64,000 bases of DNA from JAPPHA01 sp964291635 (GTDB lineage: Bacteria; Pseudomonadota; Alphaproteobacteria; Rhodobacterales; Rhodobacteraceae). The stretch is from positions 62,001 through 126,000 of the forward strand of contig OZ219892.1 in the NCBI GenBank assembly GCA_964291635.2, written 5' to 3'. Positions 52,847 to 61,687 of this stretch are shown here, piece after piece; within the stretch, counting starts at the first letter, position 1; every line of letters starts with the position of its first letter. The notes under the pieces were generated by a model. The model ran no database searches, had not been told where the DNA came from, and was given only the letters and a program-made list of their open reading frames with translations. A program made the position numbers and the translations under genes.

Positions 52847-53707
52847 TCAGGCTTTCGCCATCCGCGATACCGCGAGAAACACTGCCGAATTGTCGAGATC
52901 GCTGTCACCCGCCTGTTCGGCGTTCTCCATCACCGCGAGATAGCGATTGACCATCGGCATGTTCCCGTGCCCGTTGCGCGCGGCCATCTCGCGGATCAGC
53001 TTGAAATCCTTTTGAGACTGGGCGATCCGCGCAAGCGGCGTGAAGTCGCGCGCGACCATCATTGGTCCCTTCGCCTCCATGACATCAGACCGTGCCGCGG
53101 AACGCAGTGCCGTCTGCAGGTACGCCGCCGGGTCGAGGCCCAGCGCCTCGGCAAGAACGAGGCCTTCGGCGACGGCAGCCCGGTTCAACCCGAGAACGCA
53201 ATTGATCGCCAGCTTGGTCCTGTTCCCGTTGCCGATGACCCCGACCCGTTCCCGGTTGGGCGAAATCGCCTTGGCAACCTCCTCGAAGGTGTCGAGCCCC
53301 GCCGCGTCTCCGGCAAGCAACAGGAGCGCAGTGCCGTTCCGGACCTGGAGGCTCGTGCCCGAGATCGGGGCCTCGACGAGCACGATCGAGCGTTTCCGGG
53401 CGGACTCCGCCAACGCGACGACCTGATCGGGATCGCACGTGCTCATCGTGACGAGCACCTTGTCCTTGACCTCGGGCGCGGCTCCGATAATGGCGGCCAG
53501 CTGGTCAGTGCTGAAGACGGCCGAGAGAATGATGTCGCTTTGCCAGGTCGTTTCGGGATCCGCAGGAATCCCTCCCTTTTCCCGCAGGAGCGCTCCCCGC
53601 TTTTCATCCACATCGTAGCCAACGACGCCATGTCCCGCGGCCAGAAGGCGTTCCGCCAAGGCCGTGCCGATCAGCCCGAGCCCGAAGATCCCGACCATCG
53701 TGGCCAT
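52847..53707 (-). CDS. NAD-binding beta-hydroxyacid dehydrogenase (3-hydroxyisobutyrate dehydrogenase-like)
   Basis: A 286-residue protein: Rossmann motif VGIFGLGLIGTALAERLLAA, VLVTMSTCDPDQV, the substrate-binding EAPISGTSLQVRNGTALLLL and the catalytic-Lys helix NRTKLAINCVLGLNRAAVAE. It oxidises a 3-hydroxy acid or reduces the semialdehyde. Encoded 12 nt after the Gfo/Idh gene, with which it forms a two-gene unit. Confidence 0.9.
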   Translation of the reverse strand: MATMVGIFGLGLIGTALAERLLAAGHGVVGYDVDEKRGALLREKGGIPADPETTWQSDIILSAVFSTDQLAAIIGAAPEVKDKVLVTMSTCDPDQVVALAESARKRSIVLVEAPISGTSLQVRNGTALLLLAGDAAGLDTFEEVAKAISPNRERVGVIGNGNRTKLAINCVLGLNRAAVAEGLVLAEALGLDPAAYLQTALRSAARSDVMEAKGPMMVARDFTPLARIAQSQKDFKLIREMAARNGHGNMPMVNRYLAVMENAEQAGDSDLDNSAVFLAVSRMAKA

Positions 53708-53719
53708 CGTGAAGCCCCC

Positions 53720-54793
53720 CTATCCCGCCGCCTTGATGTCTGCCAGTTGCGCAATCGAACGGTTCGACAGCGGCAGCGAGACAGGCTCGCCGGTCTCGGC
53801 CGACAGGTCTGCGGCCGAATATGCCTCCATCACCAGCCGCGCATCGGCCGGATCGACCATCGCGGGGCGGTCCGTCAGCACGGCCTCGAGAAAATGGATC
53901 GTCTCCGGCCCCATCTGGCCAGCAAACACGTGGTCCACATGTTCGCCCGGCATGGTCGACATCGGGAATTGCGTGCCCCCGGACACCGTGTTCAACCAGT
54001 GATCGCGCGCGGTGTCATCCAGGATCAGCGCGCCCTCGGTCCCTGTGATCTCGATCCAGGTCGCGCAAAAGTTCGGATAGCTTGGCGGCAGGTTCCAGCC
54101 GCCCCCGATGACGACCAGCGTTCCGTCATCCATCGTCACCGTCGTCCACATGCAGTCGTAGGAACCGTTCAGGTCCTTCATGTAGCCGTAGGCGCCCTGG
54201 GAATATATCTTCACCGGCCTGGCGGGCTCCAGCAGCCAGAAGACAAAGTCGAGATCATGGGTGGATTCCATTGCCGCAGGCGACAGCTTGATGCGATTGG
54301 CGACCTTCTTCCCGAGGTTCCGCGACACGTGGCGGCTGACCATGACGTTGACCACCTTTCCGAGCCAGCCTTCGGCAATGGACTTCCGGGCATAGGCGAT
54401 CTTGGGGTTGAACCGCTGCGAATAGCCGATGGTGAATTTCACCTCCCTGGCATTGGACAGGGCGATCAGTTCGTCGGCTTCCCAGAATTCCAGCGCAATG
54501 GGCTTTTCCAGGAGGACGTGCTTGCCCGCCTTCAGGCAATCACGGGCGATCGGGTAGTGGGTCTCTTCGGGAGCAGTCGAAATATAGACCACGCTGATGG
54601 CCGGGTTGGAAACGATGTCCCGATAATCGAGTGTCGCCGTTGCCGGCCCGGTCAGCGCGCGGACCTCTTCCAGCCGTTCGGGGCGGATTTCACAGATATG
54701 CAGTGCATCAACCAAAATCGAATTGGCCAGCGTCTCCGCCCTGACGCCACCGCACCATCCGGTTCCGATGACCGCCACCTCCGTCGTCGCCAT
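53720..54793 (-). CDS. Gfo/Idh/MocA-family oxidoreductase
   Basis: A 357-residue protein: VAVIGTGWCGGVRAETLANS (Rossmann), EKP motif HVLLEKPIALEFWEADE, IGYSQRFNPKIAYARKSIAE, and the substrate domain with AMESTHDLDFVFWLLEP. Related in layout to the protein at 57653-58777 on the other side of the IS607 remnant. Confidence 0.9.
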   Translation of the reverse strand: MATTEVAVIGTGWCGGVRAETLANSILVDALHICEIRPERLEEVRALTGPATATLDYRDIVSNPAISVVYISTAPEETHYPIARDCLKAGKHVLLEKPIALEFWEADELIALSNAREVKFTIGYSQRFNPKIAYARKSIAEGWLGKVVNVMVSRHVSRNLGKKVANRIKLSPAAMESTHDLDFVFWLLEPARPVKIYSQGAYGYMKDLNGSYDCMWTTVTMDDGTLVVIGGGWNLPPSYPNFCATWIEITGTEGALILDDTARDHWLNTVSGGTQFPMSTMPGEHVDHVFAGQMGPETIHFLEAVLTDRPAMVDPADARLVMEAYSAADLSAETGEPVSLPLSNRSIAQLADIKAAG

Positions 54794-55274
54794 CTCGCTC
54801 CTCCCATTCTATCGCACCCACGTGCGTCTTGCCTCAGATAGCCTGCCCCGCCAGTGCGACCACCGCGGTGGCTCCCGAATCAACCACGGGCGTTCCCGAA
54901 ACTTTTCGGCAACAACACAAACGAAGTTCTTCTGTTTTGCTTACGGCCCCGATGAAAGCAAGCAGGACATTGTTCAACGCGGTCAGCAAATTCCGAAGAT
55001 GATCTTGAACCGCGCGGACCAAACCGGCACCCTGGGCGCCCTCTCCGTCGAATTTGCTGTTTGCAAAGGACCGCAGTGCCGGTGTGGTTCCGGCATTTGC
55101 AAGAAGCAGAAAGAACGCGGCGCCCGACATGTCTCGGAGCTCGGTCACGCCGCGGGCAAACTTCAGGATGACCCCGCCTTCAGAAAGTCTGCCTCATGAT
55201 TGAGCAACAAACGCAACATTTCAGTCTTTCCGCACTGAACAAACCAGGAGCATCTCGCAAACCTCGATGCGTGG
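54794..55274. other. Gap between oxidoreductase pair and IS607 remnant
   Basis: About 480 nt. A minus-strand frame at 54834-55148 (MTELRDMSGAAFFLLLANAG, later LLTALNNVLLAFIGAVSKTE) has a hydrophobic stretch but no recognised family and unusual Cys-Cys-Cys content, so I leave it unannotated. It includes the left side of the IS607-like element. Confidence 0.35.
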
Positions 55275-55834
55275 ATGACGGCGACACACCTGTCGAGACG
55301 CGAGAAAGTCACGACGCAAACCATCCGACACTGGATCGAGGGAGGGCGCCATCAACCATGCGAGCGGACACCCGGCGGACATGACAGGGTCCGGGTTCCC
55401 GTCGAACCCGACACGATCCTCGACGCCCGTGCTTCCAGCGCCAGGCAGCGCTCCTCCCTCGACACCGGGGAACGGCTCCCGCGCGCCCGGTATCCCGACG
55501 GACGCGTTGTCCGTGACACTGGATCCGGAGTCGATTTCAGGCGACGAGGCCTTGTCGCCCGACTGGAACGCGCATTGCGCGGAGAGGCAGTCCATGTGGT
55601 GGCTGCCACACCGGGCCGCATCACCCGCGCATCACCCGCTCGGGCTGCCCCCTCATCAGGCATGTCATCGAACTTTCGGGAGGAGGCACCGAGCTTCCGG
55701 AAGAGGACGATCTCACCGGGCAGTTCGACGTCCGTTGCCTCGTTGCATGGATCACTTCCTTCTGCAACGCCCGCCATGGGAAGCGTTCCGGTCAAGGGCA
55801 CGAGGAAGATCAGGGCCTGCCCGAAGGACCCTGA
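55275..55834 (+). pseudogene. tnpA: IS607-type serine recombinase TnpA, broken by an 11-nt tandem duplication
   Basis: A MerR-like HTH opens the frame (LSRREKVTTQTIRHWIEGGR, ERTPGGHDRVRV). It is followed by the catalytic region ARASSARQRSSLDTG with the nucleophile Ser, VRDTGSGVDFRRRGLVARLE and RGEAVHVV. At 55618-55639 the sequence GCATCACCCGC occurs twice in tandem; removing one copy restores GRITRSGCPLIRHVIELSGG. The restored frame continues through DLTGQFDVRCLVAWITSFCN and ARHGKRS to a stop at 55832-55834. The gene was therefore intact until this duplication. Confidence 0.75.
55618..55639. repeat. 11-nt tandem duplication GCATCACCCGC in tnpA
   Basis: Copies at 55618-55628 and 55629-55639, end to end. 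The extra 11 nt shift the tnpA frame. Confidence 0.95.
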
Positions 55835-56945
55835 GCTGCTGCACGAACTGGTCCGCCAGCAGCGCCGCGCCGACAACCTTGCCATCGCCTGCTTCATCGA
55901 GGCCGACCGCGGCCTCGTGGACCCGAATGGCCCGGACCTGTTGCAGACCGCCTTGCGGTCCACGATCCGCGCCTTCGTGCGTTCGGAGGTTGAGGAGCGC
56001 GGCGGCGCGTTCCGCTCCGCCGATTGCGACGAGGCGGTGAACGCGGCGTTCCGAACCCGGGATGCGGTGATCCGGCGGCGGAAGGACGGCGAACGCTGCG
56101 GCTTCTCGTTCCGCAGCATCAGGGACATACGGCAGCGCATTGCCGTCCAGAAGCTCTCCGGCGCGTTCGTTGCGCGGAACTTCGACCTGGCCGAAGCCAT
56201 GCCCGGCGAGGCGTGGGGGATCTGACGACCATCGTGCTTGAGCGGGGGCAGTGGTTCATCTGCGCTCGGAAGCACATCACCACGGTTGGGCAGGACGAAA
56301 TCCAGGTCCGCTCCATCGTGGCCCTCGACCCCGGCGTGCGGACCTTCGTGACCGCATACGCGGTGAAGCACGCTGCCAGCCACGGCGACGGCTTCCATGC
56401 CGAAAGGGTGTTCCCGCTCCTGCTGAAGCTCGACCGCCTGGTCGGCCAACGCGCGAAGGCGAGGCACGGGGACTGGAAGCGCCACGATCAGAAGCGGATC
56501 GACAGGCTCGCGATCCGCATCCGCAACCTGGTCGACGACCTGCACCGCCGGGTTGCCCGTGATCTCGTTCGGGCCTTCGACGTGATCCTGCTGCCGTCCT
56601 TCGGGACGAAGGAAATGAGCGCGAAGTCCGAGCGCAAGATCAGGACGAGGACCGTGCGCTCGATGCCGGGCCTGGCGCATTACCGGTTCAGGCAGAAGCT
56701 GGCCTGGATGTGCCGGAAATACGGCAAGACGGCTCATCATCGCCAACGAGGCCTATACCAGCAGGACCCGTTCATGGGACGGCTTTGTCGCGCAGGAGCC
56801 TGGCGGCTCGAAGACGGTCTCGGATGGCACCATCATCGTTGAGCGGGACATGAACGGCGCACGGGGCATCATGCTGCGCGCGCTCTACGGCAACCTGGGC
56901 CGTTTCCAGGCGGCGGGCGCAGATGTCGCGCTCGTTGCGGAATAA
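55776..56945 (+). pseudogene. tnpB: TnpB-like RuvC nuclease of the IS607-type element, frameshifted
   Basis: It starts at ATG 55776 overlapping tnpA by 59 nt. Segments in order: RKIRACPKDPELLHELVRQQ, CGFSFRSIRDIRQRIAV, IVLERGQWFICARKH, VRSIVALDPGVRTFVTAY (first RuvC Asp), VILLPSFGTKEMSAKSER, SMPGLAHYRFRQKLAWMCRK, then LIIANEAYTSRTRSW and TIIVERDMNGARGIMLRAL (last RuvC Asp). Phase changes occur near 56215-56223 (run GGGGG) and near 56730 (AAGACGG). The zinc-ribbon cysteines expected around TSxTC..CG and C..CG are absent (TSRTRSWDG and TVSDGT). TnpB is an RNA-guided nuclease; this copy is likely dead. No omega-RNA could be identified. Confidence 0.75.
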
Positions 56946-57652
56946 ATCAAGTGGCAGCTGCATCAATCCCGAACGGACGGCAAAGCCGACCTGAAAGAAG
57001 TTGATCGTCGAGACCGAATTCGCGATTTTTTTGCCGTGCAGGTGCATGTTCACCGCGCACGCGATGATTTCGGCAAGGATGAAGGAGCAAAGTGCGAAGG
57101 CTCGGGTCCTGCACATGTTCGGAACAACCTCGGCCACGATGAACGGGCTACGCATTTCCTCGACCAGGCGATCTTGTTCCTGCCGGTCCATGGTCCCGGC
57201 CTGTCCATCGTAGTTGGCGCCAACCTCGTTCAGGACCTCGCGCATGTCCCCGGGCAGGGAGTCGTGGAAATCATGACTGTTTGCGAGCCCCTGCCAGGTC
57301 ATTGAGCCAAATGCGCTCAGCGTGTAATACGGTCCGGGCTCAAAATACCTGGGTTGACCAAGGCCGGCGGCAGCATGATCCAGCCGATCGTGGTATTCAA
57401 ATTCGGGTTTGCGCCGGCGATTCGGGGCGTCATCCTCGCTCTGTTCGCAGTTGAGAACTCCGGCGGTTGCTTCTGGTGTTCGAGGAAACGGCTTGAGGCT
57501 TCGTGCCGTCACAGTCGATCGGGACCTTCTTGCTGCCGGCGGTTCTGTTCGGCGTGATCGAAAGGGCACTCCGCGCCTGTTCAATCGCAGGTGCCAGACG
57601 CGCGACGGGCTCCGGGCGGGCACGGCCCGAACATTGAGACAGGGGGTTGACC
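56946..57652. other. Region between tnpB and the second oxidoreductase pair
   Basis: Apart from the receptor-like fragment at 57147-57356 nothing is assigned. Frames at 56946-57146 on the minus strand include AEIIACAVNMHLHGKKIA, of unknown origin. A G-rich site (GGGGG) just before 57653 serves the Gfo/Idh gene. Confidence 0.35.
57147..57356 (-). pseudogene. TRAP transporter receptor (DctP-like), possible fragment
   Basis: The minus-strand frame reads QPRYFEPGPYYTLSAFGSMT, WQGLANSHDFHDSLPGDMRE and VLNEVGANYDGQAGTMDRQE. A hydrophobic turn, then W..L.....w..LP.d.re.l.ea, is the pattern near the C-terminus of DctP-type periplasmic receptors. Both ends are lost and no DctQ/DctM gene is near. Recognition is by pattern only. 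Confidence 0.35.
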
Positions 57653-58777
57653 ATGCGGGATCGTAAGGAAATCGGTCTGGCTATCGTTGGCTGCGGGACC
57701 ATCGGCCGGATCCGGGCGGAGCTGGCCCGCGCCTATCCTGGTGTCGGCTGGATCGGCCTTTGTGACGTGAAATCCGACATCGGTCAGCGTCTGGCAGATG
57801 ATGTTCGGGCCGATTTCTTCACCACCGACTTCCGCGAACTGTTACGTCGGACCGAAGTGACTGCGACCATCATCGCGACGGACGAGAACTTCCACTTCGA
57901 ACCGACAATGCTAGCTGCAGAAATGCGGCATGCGCTCTTTATCGAAAAGCCGCTGGCCACCGATTCCCGACAGTCGGCAAAGATACTGTCCACAATCGAA
58001 GCGGCTGGCCTCGACGCCGTAATTGGCTATACACAACGATTTCGCCGCCGATTTCTGGCCGTCAAGGAACGGCTCATCTCCGGCCAGATTGGCGACGTCC
58101 ACACCGTCGTCACCCGCGCCTTCATGAACCGGATGGTGCCCATAGCCACCGTCCGCCGCACCCAGGCCCGGGCCACTCTGACGCCGATGGTCGTCTCCGG
58201 CACCCATAGCCTCGACATGTCGCTGTGGCTGATGGAAGGAAAGACCCCCGTTAGTGTCTATGCGCAATCAAACAACAAGGTTCTCGGCGCGTGGGGCACC
58301 AAGGATTCCACCCTTGGAATTTTTACAATGGACGATGGCTCCATCTTTTCGATGAACATTTCCTGGGCCCTGCCCGAGGTTTGGCCCGGCGCGGTTTACG
58401 GCATCGAGATCGGGATCGTCGGCGCCCAGGGCGTGATCGATATCGAGGACACGCACCGAGATCTCGTGATGGCGACCAATATCGCACAAGGCGCGGGCTA
58501 CGCGCCCGAGGGCTACAAGGCGCCGGAGCGGCACGTCGACTTCCTGACCAGCTATCCGCCAGGCGATCGGCATGCCGGACAGCTGTGGGGGCCTATGCGA
58601 GAAGAAACGAATGCCTGGTACGAGCGCCTCCAAACCGGGCGGAACACGCCCCATGCGACAGCGGCGGATGGTCATCGCAACCTGCTGCTAACCATGGCGA
58701 TGGACCTGTCGGCCAAACGGGGCGAAGTTGTCCCGTTGCCGCCTGATCCGTCGGAACTGATGAACGAGCTCATGTGA
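57653..58777 (+). CDS. Gfo/Idh/MocA-family oxidoreductase
   Basis: ATG 57653 is preferred over TTG 57647 (GGGGG lies 7 nt upstream). The 374-residue protein has IGLAIVGCGTIGRIRAELAR, the EKP motif ALFIEKPLATDSRQSAK, VIGYTQRFRRRFLAVKERLI, and the active-site helix MVVSGTHSLDMSLWLME. It probably oxidises a cyclic polyol or sugar acid. First gene of a plus-strand pair with the dehydrogenase at 59132. Confidence 0.9.
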   Translation: MRDRKEIGLAIVGCGTIGRIRAELARAYPGVGWIGLCDVKSDIGQRLADDVRADFFTTDFRELLRRTEVTATIIATDENFHFEPTMLAAEMRHALFIEKPLATDSRQSAKILSTIEAAGLDAVIGYTQRFRRRFLAVKERLISGQIGDVHTVVTRAFMNRMVPIATVRRTQARATLTPMVVSGTHSLDMSLWLMEGKTPVSVYAQSNNKVLGAWGTKDSTLGIFTMDDGSIFSMNISWALPEVWPGAVYGIEIGIVGAQGVIDIEDTHRDLVMATNIAQGAGYAPEGYKAPERHVDFLTSYPPGDRHAGQLWGPMREETNAWYERLQTGRNTPHATAADGHRNLLLTMAMDLSAKRGEVVPLPPDPSELMNELM

Positions 58778-59131
58778 GGACGCCATGACGTTAAAAATGG
58801 AATTCGGGGCCTATTCCGGGACAACGGCCTGCGCCGCATGCCAAGCGAAGTGCCGACGACGGGAAACTTGCTGACTGCGAGAGCCTGAAGACCAGCACTT
58901 CAACCATCGAGGATCGTCTGCGCGTCTGCCGTGCCGTCGGCTTTGGTCTCGATGTCGCCTTCATTCCCTTGAGTCGCCCGGCACTGCCCGAAACCGGGAA
59001 CCGGTACGAGGTACGTTTTCGAGGCACCAGCCATGTACAGGGCCATTAGAGACCAGGGATTTCTCGCAAGTTCAACAAGGATATAGTGGCAAACGCGGAA
59101 CTGGCGCGGGAACCACAATATGGAGCATTCA
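58778..59131. other. Gap between Gfo/Idh and dehydrogenase genes
   Basis: About 350 nt. A plus-strand frame ending near 59049 reads LKTSTSTIEDRLRVCRAVGF, GLDVAFIPLSRP, which faintly resembles the end of a small XRE-type regulator; too short to assign. Otherwise empty. Confidence 0.3.
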
Positions 59132-60007
59132 ATGACCATGACCGTTGGTGTTGTCGGCTTGGGCAACATGGGTCGCGGAATCGCGAGGAACTTTGCCAGG
59201 GCAGGCCACAGCCTGATGGCATGGGACGTGGCCGAGCCCGCGCGAGCAGCCTTTGCCGCTACCGCCCGCATCGCAACCCCGCCCGTGATGGCGGCTGAAG
59301 CGGACATCGTGATCTTTGTCGTCCCCGGATCCCGGCAGATTGACGAAGTCCTCGACGCCATGCTGGCGAAAGCCGGACCGGACCTGATCATTTGGGACTT
59401 CACCACCTCCGACCCTGCCTACACGCGGCGGCTTGCCGCCCGGGCAGCCGACGCCGGCATTCCCTACATGGATGCGGGCATGACAGGCGGCGGTGCCAAG
59501 GGCGCCGACGAGGGCACGATGACCCTGATGATCGGCGGTGACCCTGACGTGCTCGACCGGTCGCGGCCCGTCCTCGAAGCCTGCGCGGGCAAGCTGATCC
59601 ATCTTGGCCCCTCGGGCGCCGGCCACACGATGAAGGTGGTCCACAACCTGATCACGCACACGAACTTCCTGGCCTGTTCGGAAGCTGGCCACCTTGCCGA
59701 AGCTGCCGGGATCGATCTCTCCGACATGATCAGGGTGTTCAACGCCGGCAATGCCCGCAGTTTCATCTCGGAACGGCGCTTCCCCGATCACATCCTGTCT
59801 GAAACCTGGGACGGCCGTTCGCGGATCGGCAACCTGCACAAGGATGTCGGCATGGCCGTCGCCCTGGCAAAAGAACTGGGCAGCCCGATGCGGATCGGCC
59901 ACCAGACCCTGGATTGGATCCAGGCAGCCGTGGACGCAGGCATGGAGGACGAGGATTTCACGCGCATTTACCCGGTACTGGACAGGCTGGCAGACACGTC
60001 GCGTTGA
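59132..60007 (+). CDS. NAD(P)-dependent beta-hydroxyacid dehydrogenase (3-hydroxyisobutyrate dehydrogenase-like)
   Basis: ATG 59132 is preferred over 59120 because GGAG lies 6 nt before it. The 291-residue protein shows TVGVVGLGNMGRGIARNFAR, IIWDFTTSDPAYTRR, MDAGMTGGGAKGADEGTMTL (the usual DxPVSGG is DAGMTGG), SGAGHTMKVVHNLITHTNFL (catalytic Lys) and NLHKDVGMAVALAKELG. It partners the Gfo/Idh gene upstream. Confidence 0.9.
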   Translation: MTMTVGVVGLGNMGRGIARNFARAGHSLMAWDVAEPARAAFAATARIATPPVMAAEADIVIFVVPGSRQIDEVLDAMLAKAGPDLIIWDFTTSDPAYTRRLAARAADAGIPYMDAGMTGGGAKGADEGTMTLMIGGDPDVLDRSRPVLEACAGKLIHLGPSGAGHTMKVVHNLITHTNFLACSEAGHLAEAAGIDLSDMIRVFNAGNARSFISERRFPDHILSETWDGRSRIGNLHKDVGMAVALAKELGSPMRIGHQTLDWIQAAVDAGMEDEDFTRIYPVLDRLADTSR

Positions 60008-60355
60008 AACCACCCGTTCCGAATGCGCAATCCCGCATAGCGCGTTGCAAAACTCCCTCGCACCGGGTTCAAGGCACGCGATCACGGATGCCGACGGTCA
60101 GGTCGTCCGGCACCACAAGCACTTTGCGGGGGTGCGAACGACTTAGAATTGCGATCTTCGTAAATCATCACGCACCAACGCAGATGCGGTTTGTCGCGGC
60201 AGGAAGGCCAATGGCCTTACGCCCACAACCCTCGCTCGCCGAAGTCAAAGTCCACGTCACCGGTCTGCTGCCGGCCCGCCCGTCCAATCTGGTTGCGCCA
60301 GGCCGTCCGCCCGGGGTCAATCCGGGTTGTCCTTGACCCAAGCACCGTTTACGTC
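60008..60355. other. Intergenic region before the aminotransferase gene
   Basis: 348 nt; the aminotransferase frame is open upstream to 60191 but lacks family sequence there. No RNA, repeat or operator recognised. Confidence 0.4.
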
Positions 60356-61546
60356 ATGCGCGTGATCAAGATAGCCGAAAACTCCGATCTCAAATCCGTT
60401 CAGCCTCCTCCTGTAATGGAAACATGCGAATGGGTTGCCAATATCGGGTGGCCGGATGACAAACCTCTGCTCAACGTCTCGCAAGCAGCGCCGACTGACC
60501 CTCCACCTGACAGCCTTCTCCGCGATCTTGCCAATGCCGTCCTGACTGATCGAGAAGCACATGCTTACGGACCGATACTCGGGATGCCCGATCTTCGTGA
60601 GGAAATTGCTGGGCGTTGGTCGGCAGATTATCGTGCGAAGATTTCACCGGGCCAGGTTGCAGTGACGTCCGGGTGCAACCAGGCGTTTTGTGCCGCAGCA
60701 CTCTCTCTATGCAAGGCCGGCGATTCGCTGATTGTGCCCGTCCCATGGTATTTCAATCACGGTATGTGGTTGCGCATGACGGGCGTCGAGGCGCGCGCCC
60801 TTCCCTCTGGCGACGACATGGTGCCCGATCCCGACCGGGCAAGGCTGCTGCTGGATCGAAGTGTCAAGGGTATCGTTCTGGTCACACCGAATAACCCGAC
60901 TGGCACCGAATATCCGCCCGATGTGGTCAACGCATTTTTCGAACTCGCGCGATCGGCTGGAATCGCTCTGATCATCGACGAAACCTACCGCGACTTTGAC
61001 AGCAGGGAATTTCCGCCTCACGGAATATTCTCGAGGACCGCCTGGGACGAGACATATATTCACGTCTATTCGTTCTCGAAAGCGTACCGGCTGACCGGGC
61101 ACCGTGTCGGCGCCCTGATTTCCTCACCTTCGCGCATTTCCCAGATCGAGAAATTTCTTGACACGGTGTCGATCTGCCCGAACCAGCTTGCACAGCGAAG
61201 TGCGCTTTTCGGACTGAGGAATCTCGAGGGCTGGAAGGCAGCCGAACGCCGGAAAATTCTCGGTCGGCGCGCCGTGGTGACCGAAGGGTTCCTTGCGCTC
61301 GAAGGATGGAATCTGAAGGGATGTGGAGCATATTTTGCCTATGCCGAGCACCCGTTCGAATCCCCGTCACAGGAGGTCTCGAAGCAGTTGTTGCAGGAAC
61401 AGGCGATTCTGACAATTCCCGGATCCATGTTCGTCCCGGAATCTTCGGGGTCTGACCATCGCGGGGACCGTCATATTCGGTTTGCATTCGCAAACATCGG
61501 TCAATCGGAAATCGGCGAATTGTTCCATCGCTTGCGTGGCCTGTGA
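60356..61546 (+). CDS. PLP-dependent aminotransferase, class I/II
   Basis: From ATG 60356 (MRVIKIAENSDLKSVQPPPV) the protein has 396 residues. AYGPILGMPDLREEIAGRW and VTSGCNQAFCAAALSLCKAG bind cofactor phosphate; VTPNNPTGTEYPPDV, LIIDETYRDFDSREFPPHG and the PLP Lys in HVYSFSKAYRLTGHRVGAL complete the aspartate-aminotransferase fold. It transfers an amino group between an amino acid and a 2-oxo acid; the specific substrate is not readable. Confidence 0.92.
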   Translation: MRVIKIAENSDLKSVQPPPVMETCEWVANIGWPDDKPLLNVSQAAPTDPPPDSLLRDLANAVLTDREAHAYGPILGMPDLREEIAGRWSADYRAKISPGQVAVTSGCNQAFCAAALSLCKAGDSLIVPVPWYFNHGMWLRMTGVEARALPSGDDMVPDPDRARLLLDRSVKGIVLVTPNNPTGTEYPPDVVNAFFELARSAGIALIIDETYRDFDSREFPPHGIFSRTAWDETYIHVYSFSKAYRLTGHRVGALISSPSRISQIEKFLDTVSICPNQLAQRSALFGLRNLEGWKAAERRKILGRRAVVTEGFLALEGWNLKGCGAYFAYAEHPFESPSQEVSKQLLQEQAILTIPGSMFVPESSGSDHRGDRHIRFAFANIGQSEIGELFHRLRGL

Positions 61547-61687
61547 GCGGCCGTGCGCCCGTGGTGGTTTCAGTTGCCATGCAAGAACTTGTCAGTGCGC
61601 CGGCCAATACGTAAAACGCGACACATTCATGTGCCCTGGAATTCGACCGGCCCAAAAAAGTGGCCCAAACGGGAGGTCTGACTTCAA

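Noticed and set aside
52796..54841. A 681-codon plus-strand ORF
   Set aside because: It lies antisense to two well-supported oxidoreductase genes and has no domain; GC-rich antisense frames stay open by chance.
54834..55148. A 104-residue minus-strand ORF with a hydrophobic stretch
   Set aside because: No leader-like start, no recognised family and odd Cys runs; more likely chance than gene.
55352..56746. A 464-codon minus-strand ORF
   Set aside because: Antisense to tnpA/tnpB; composition is typical of a shadow frame.
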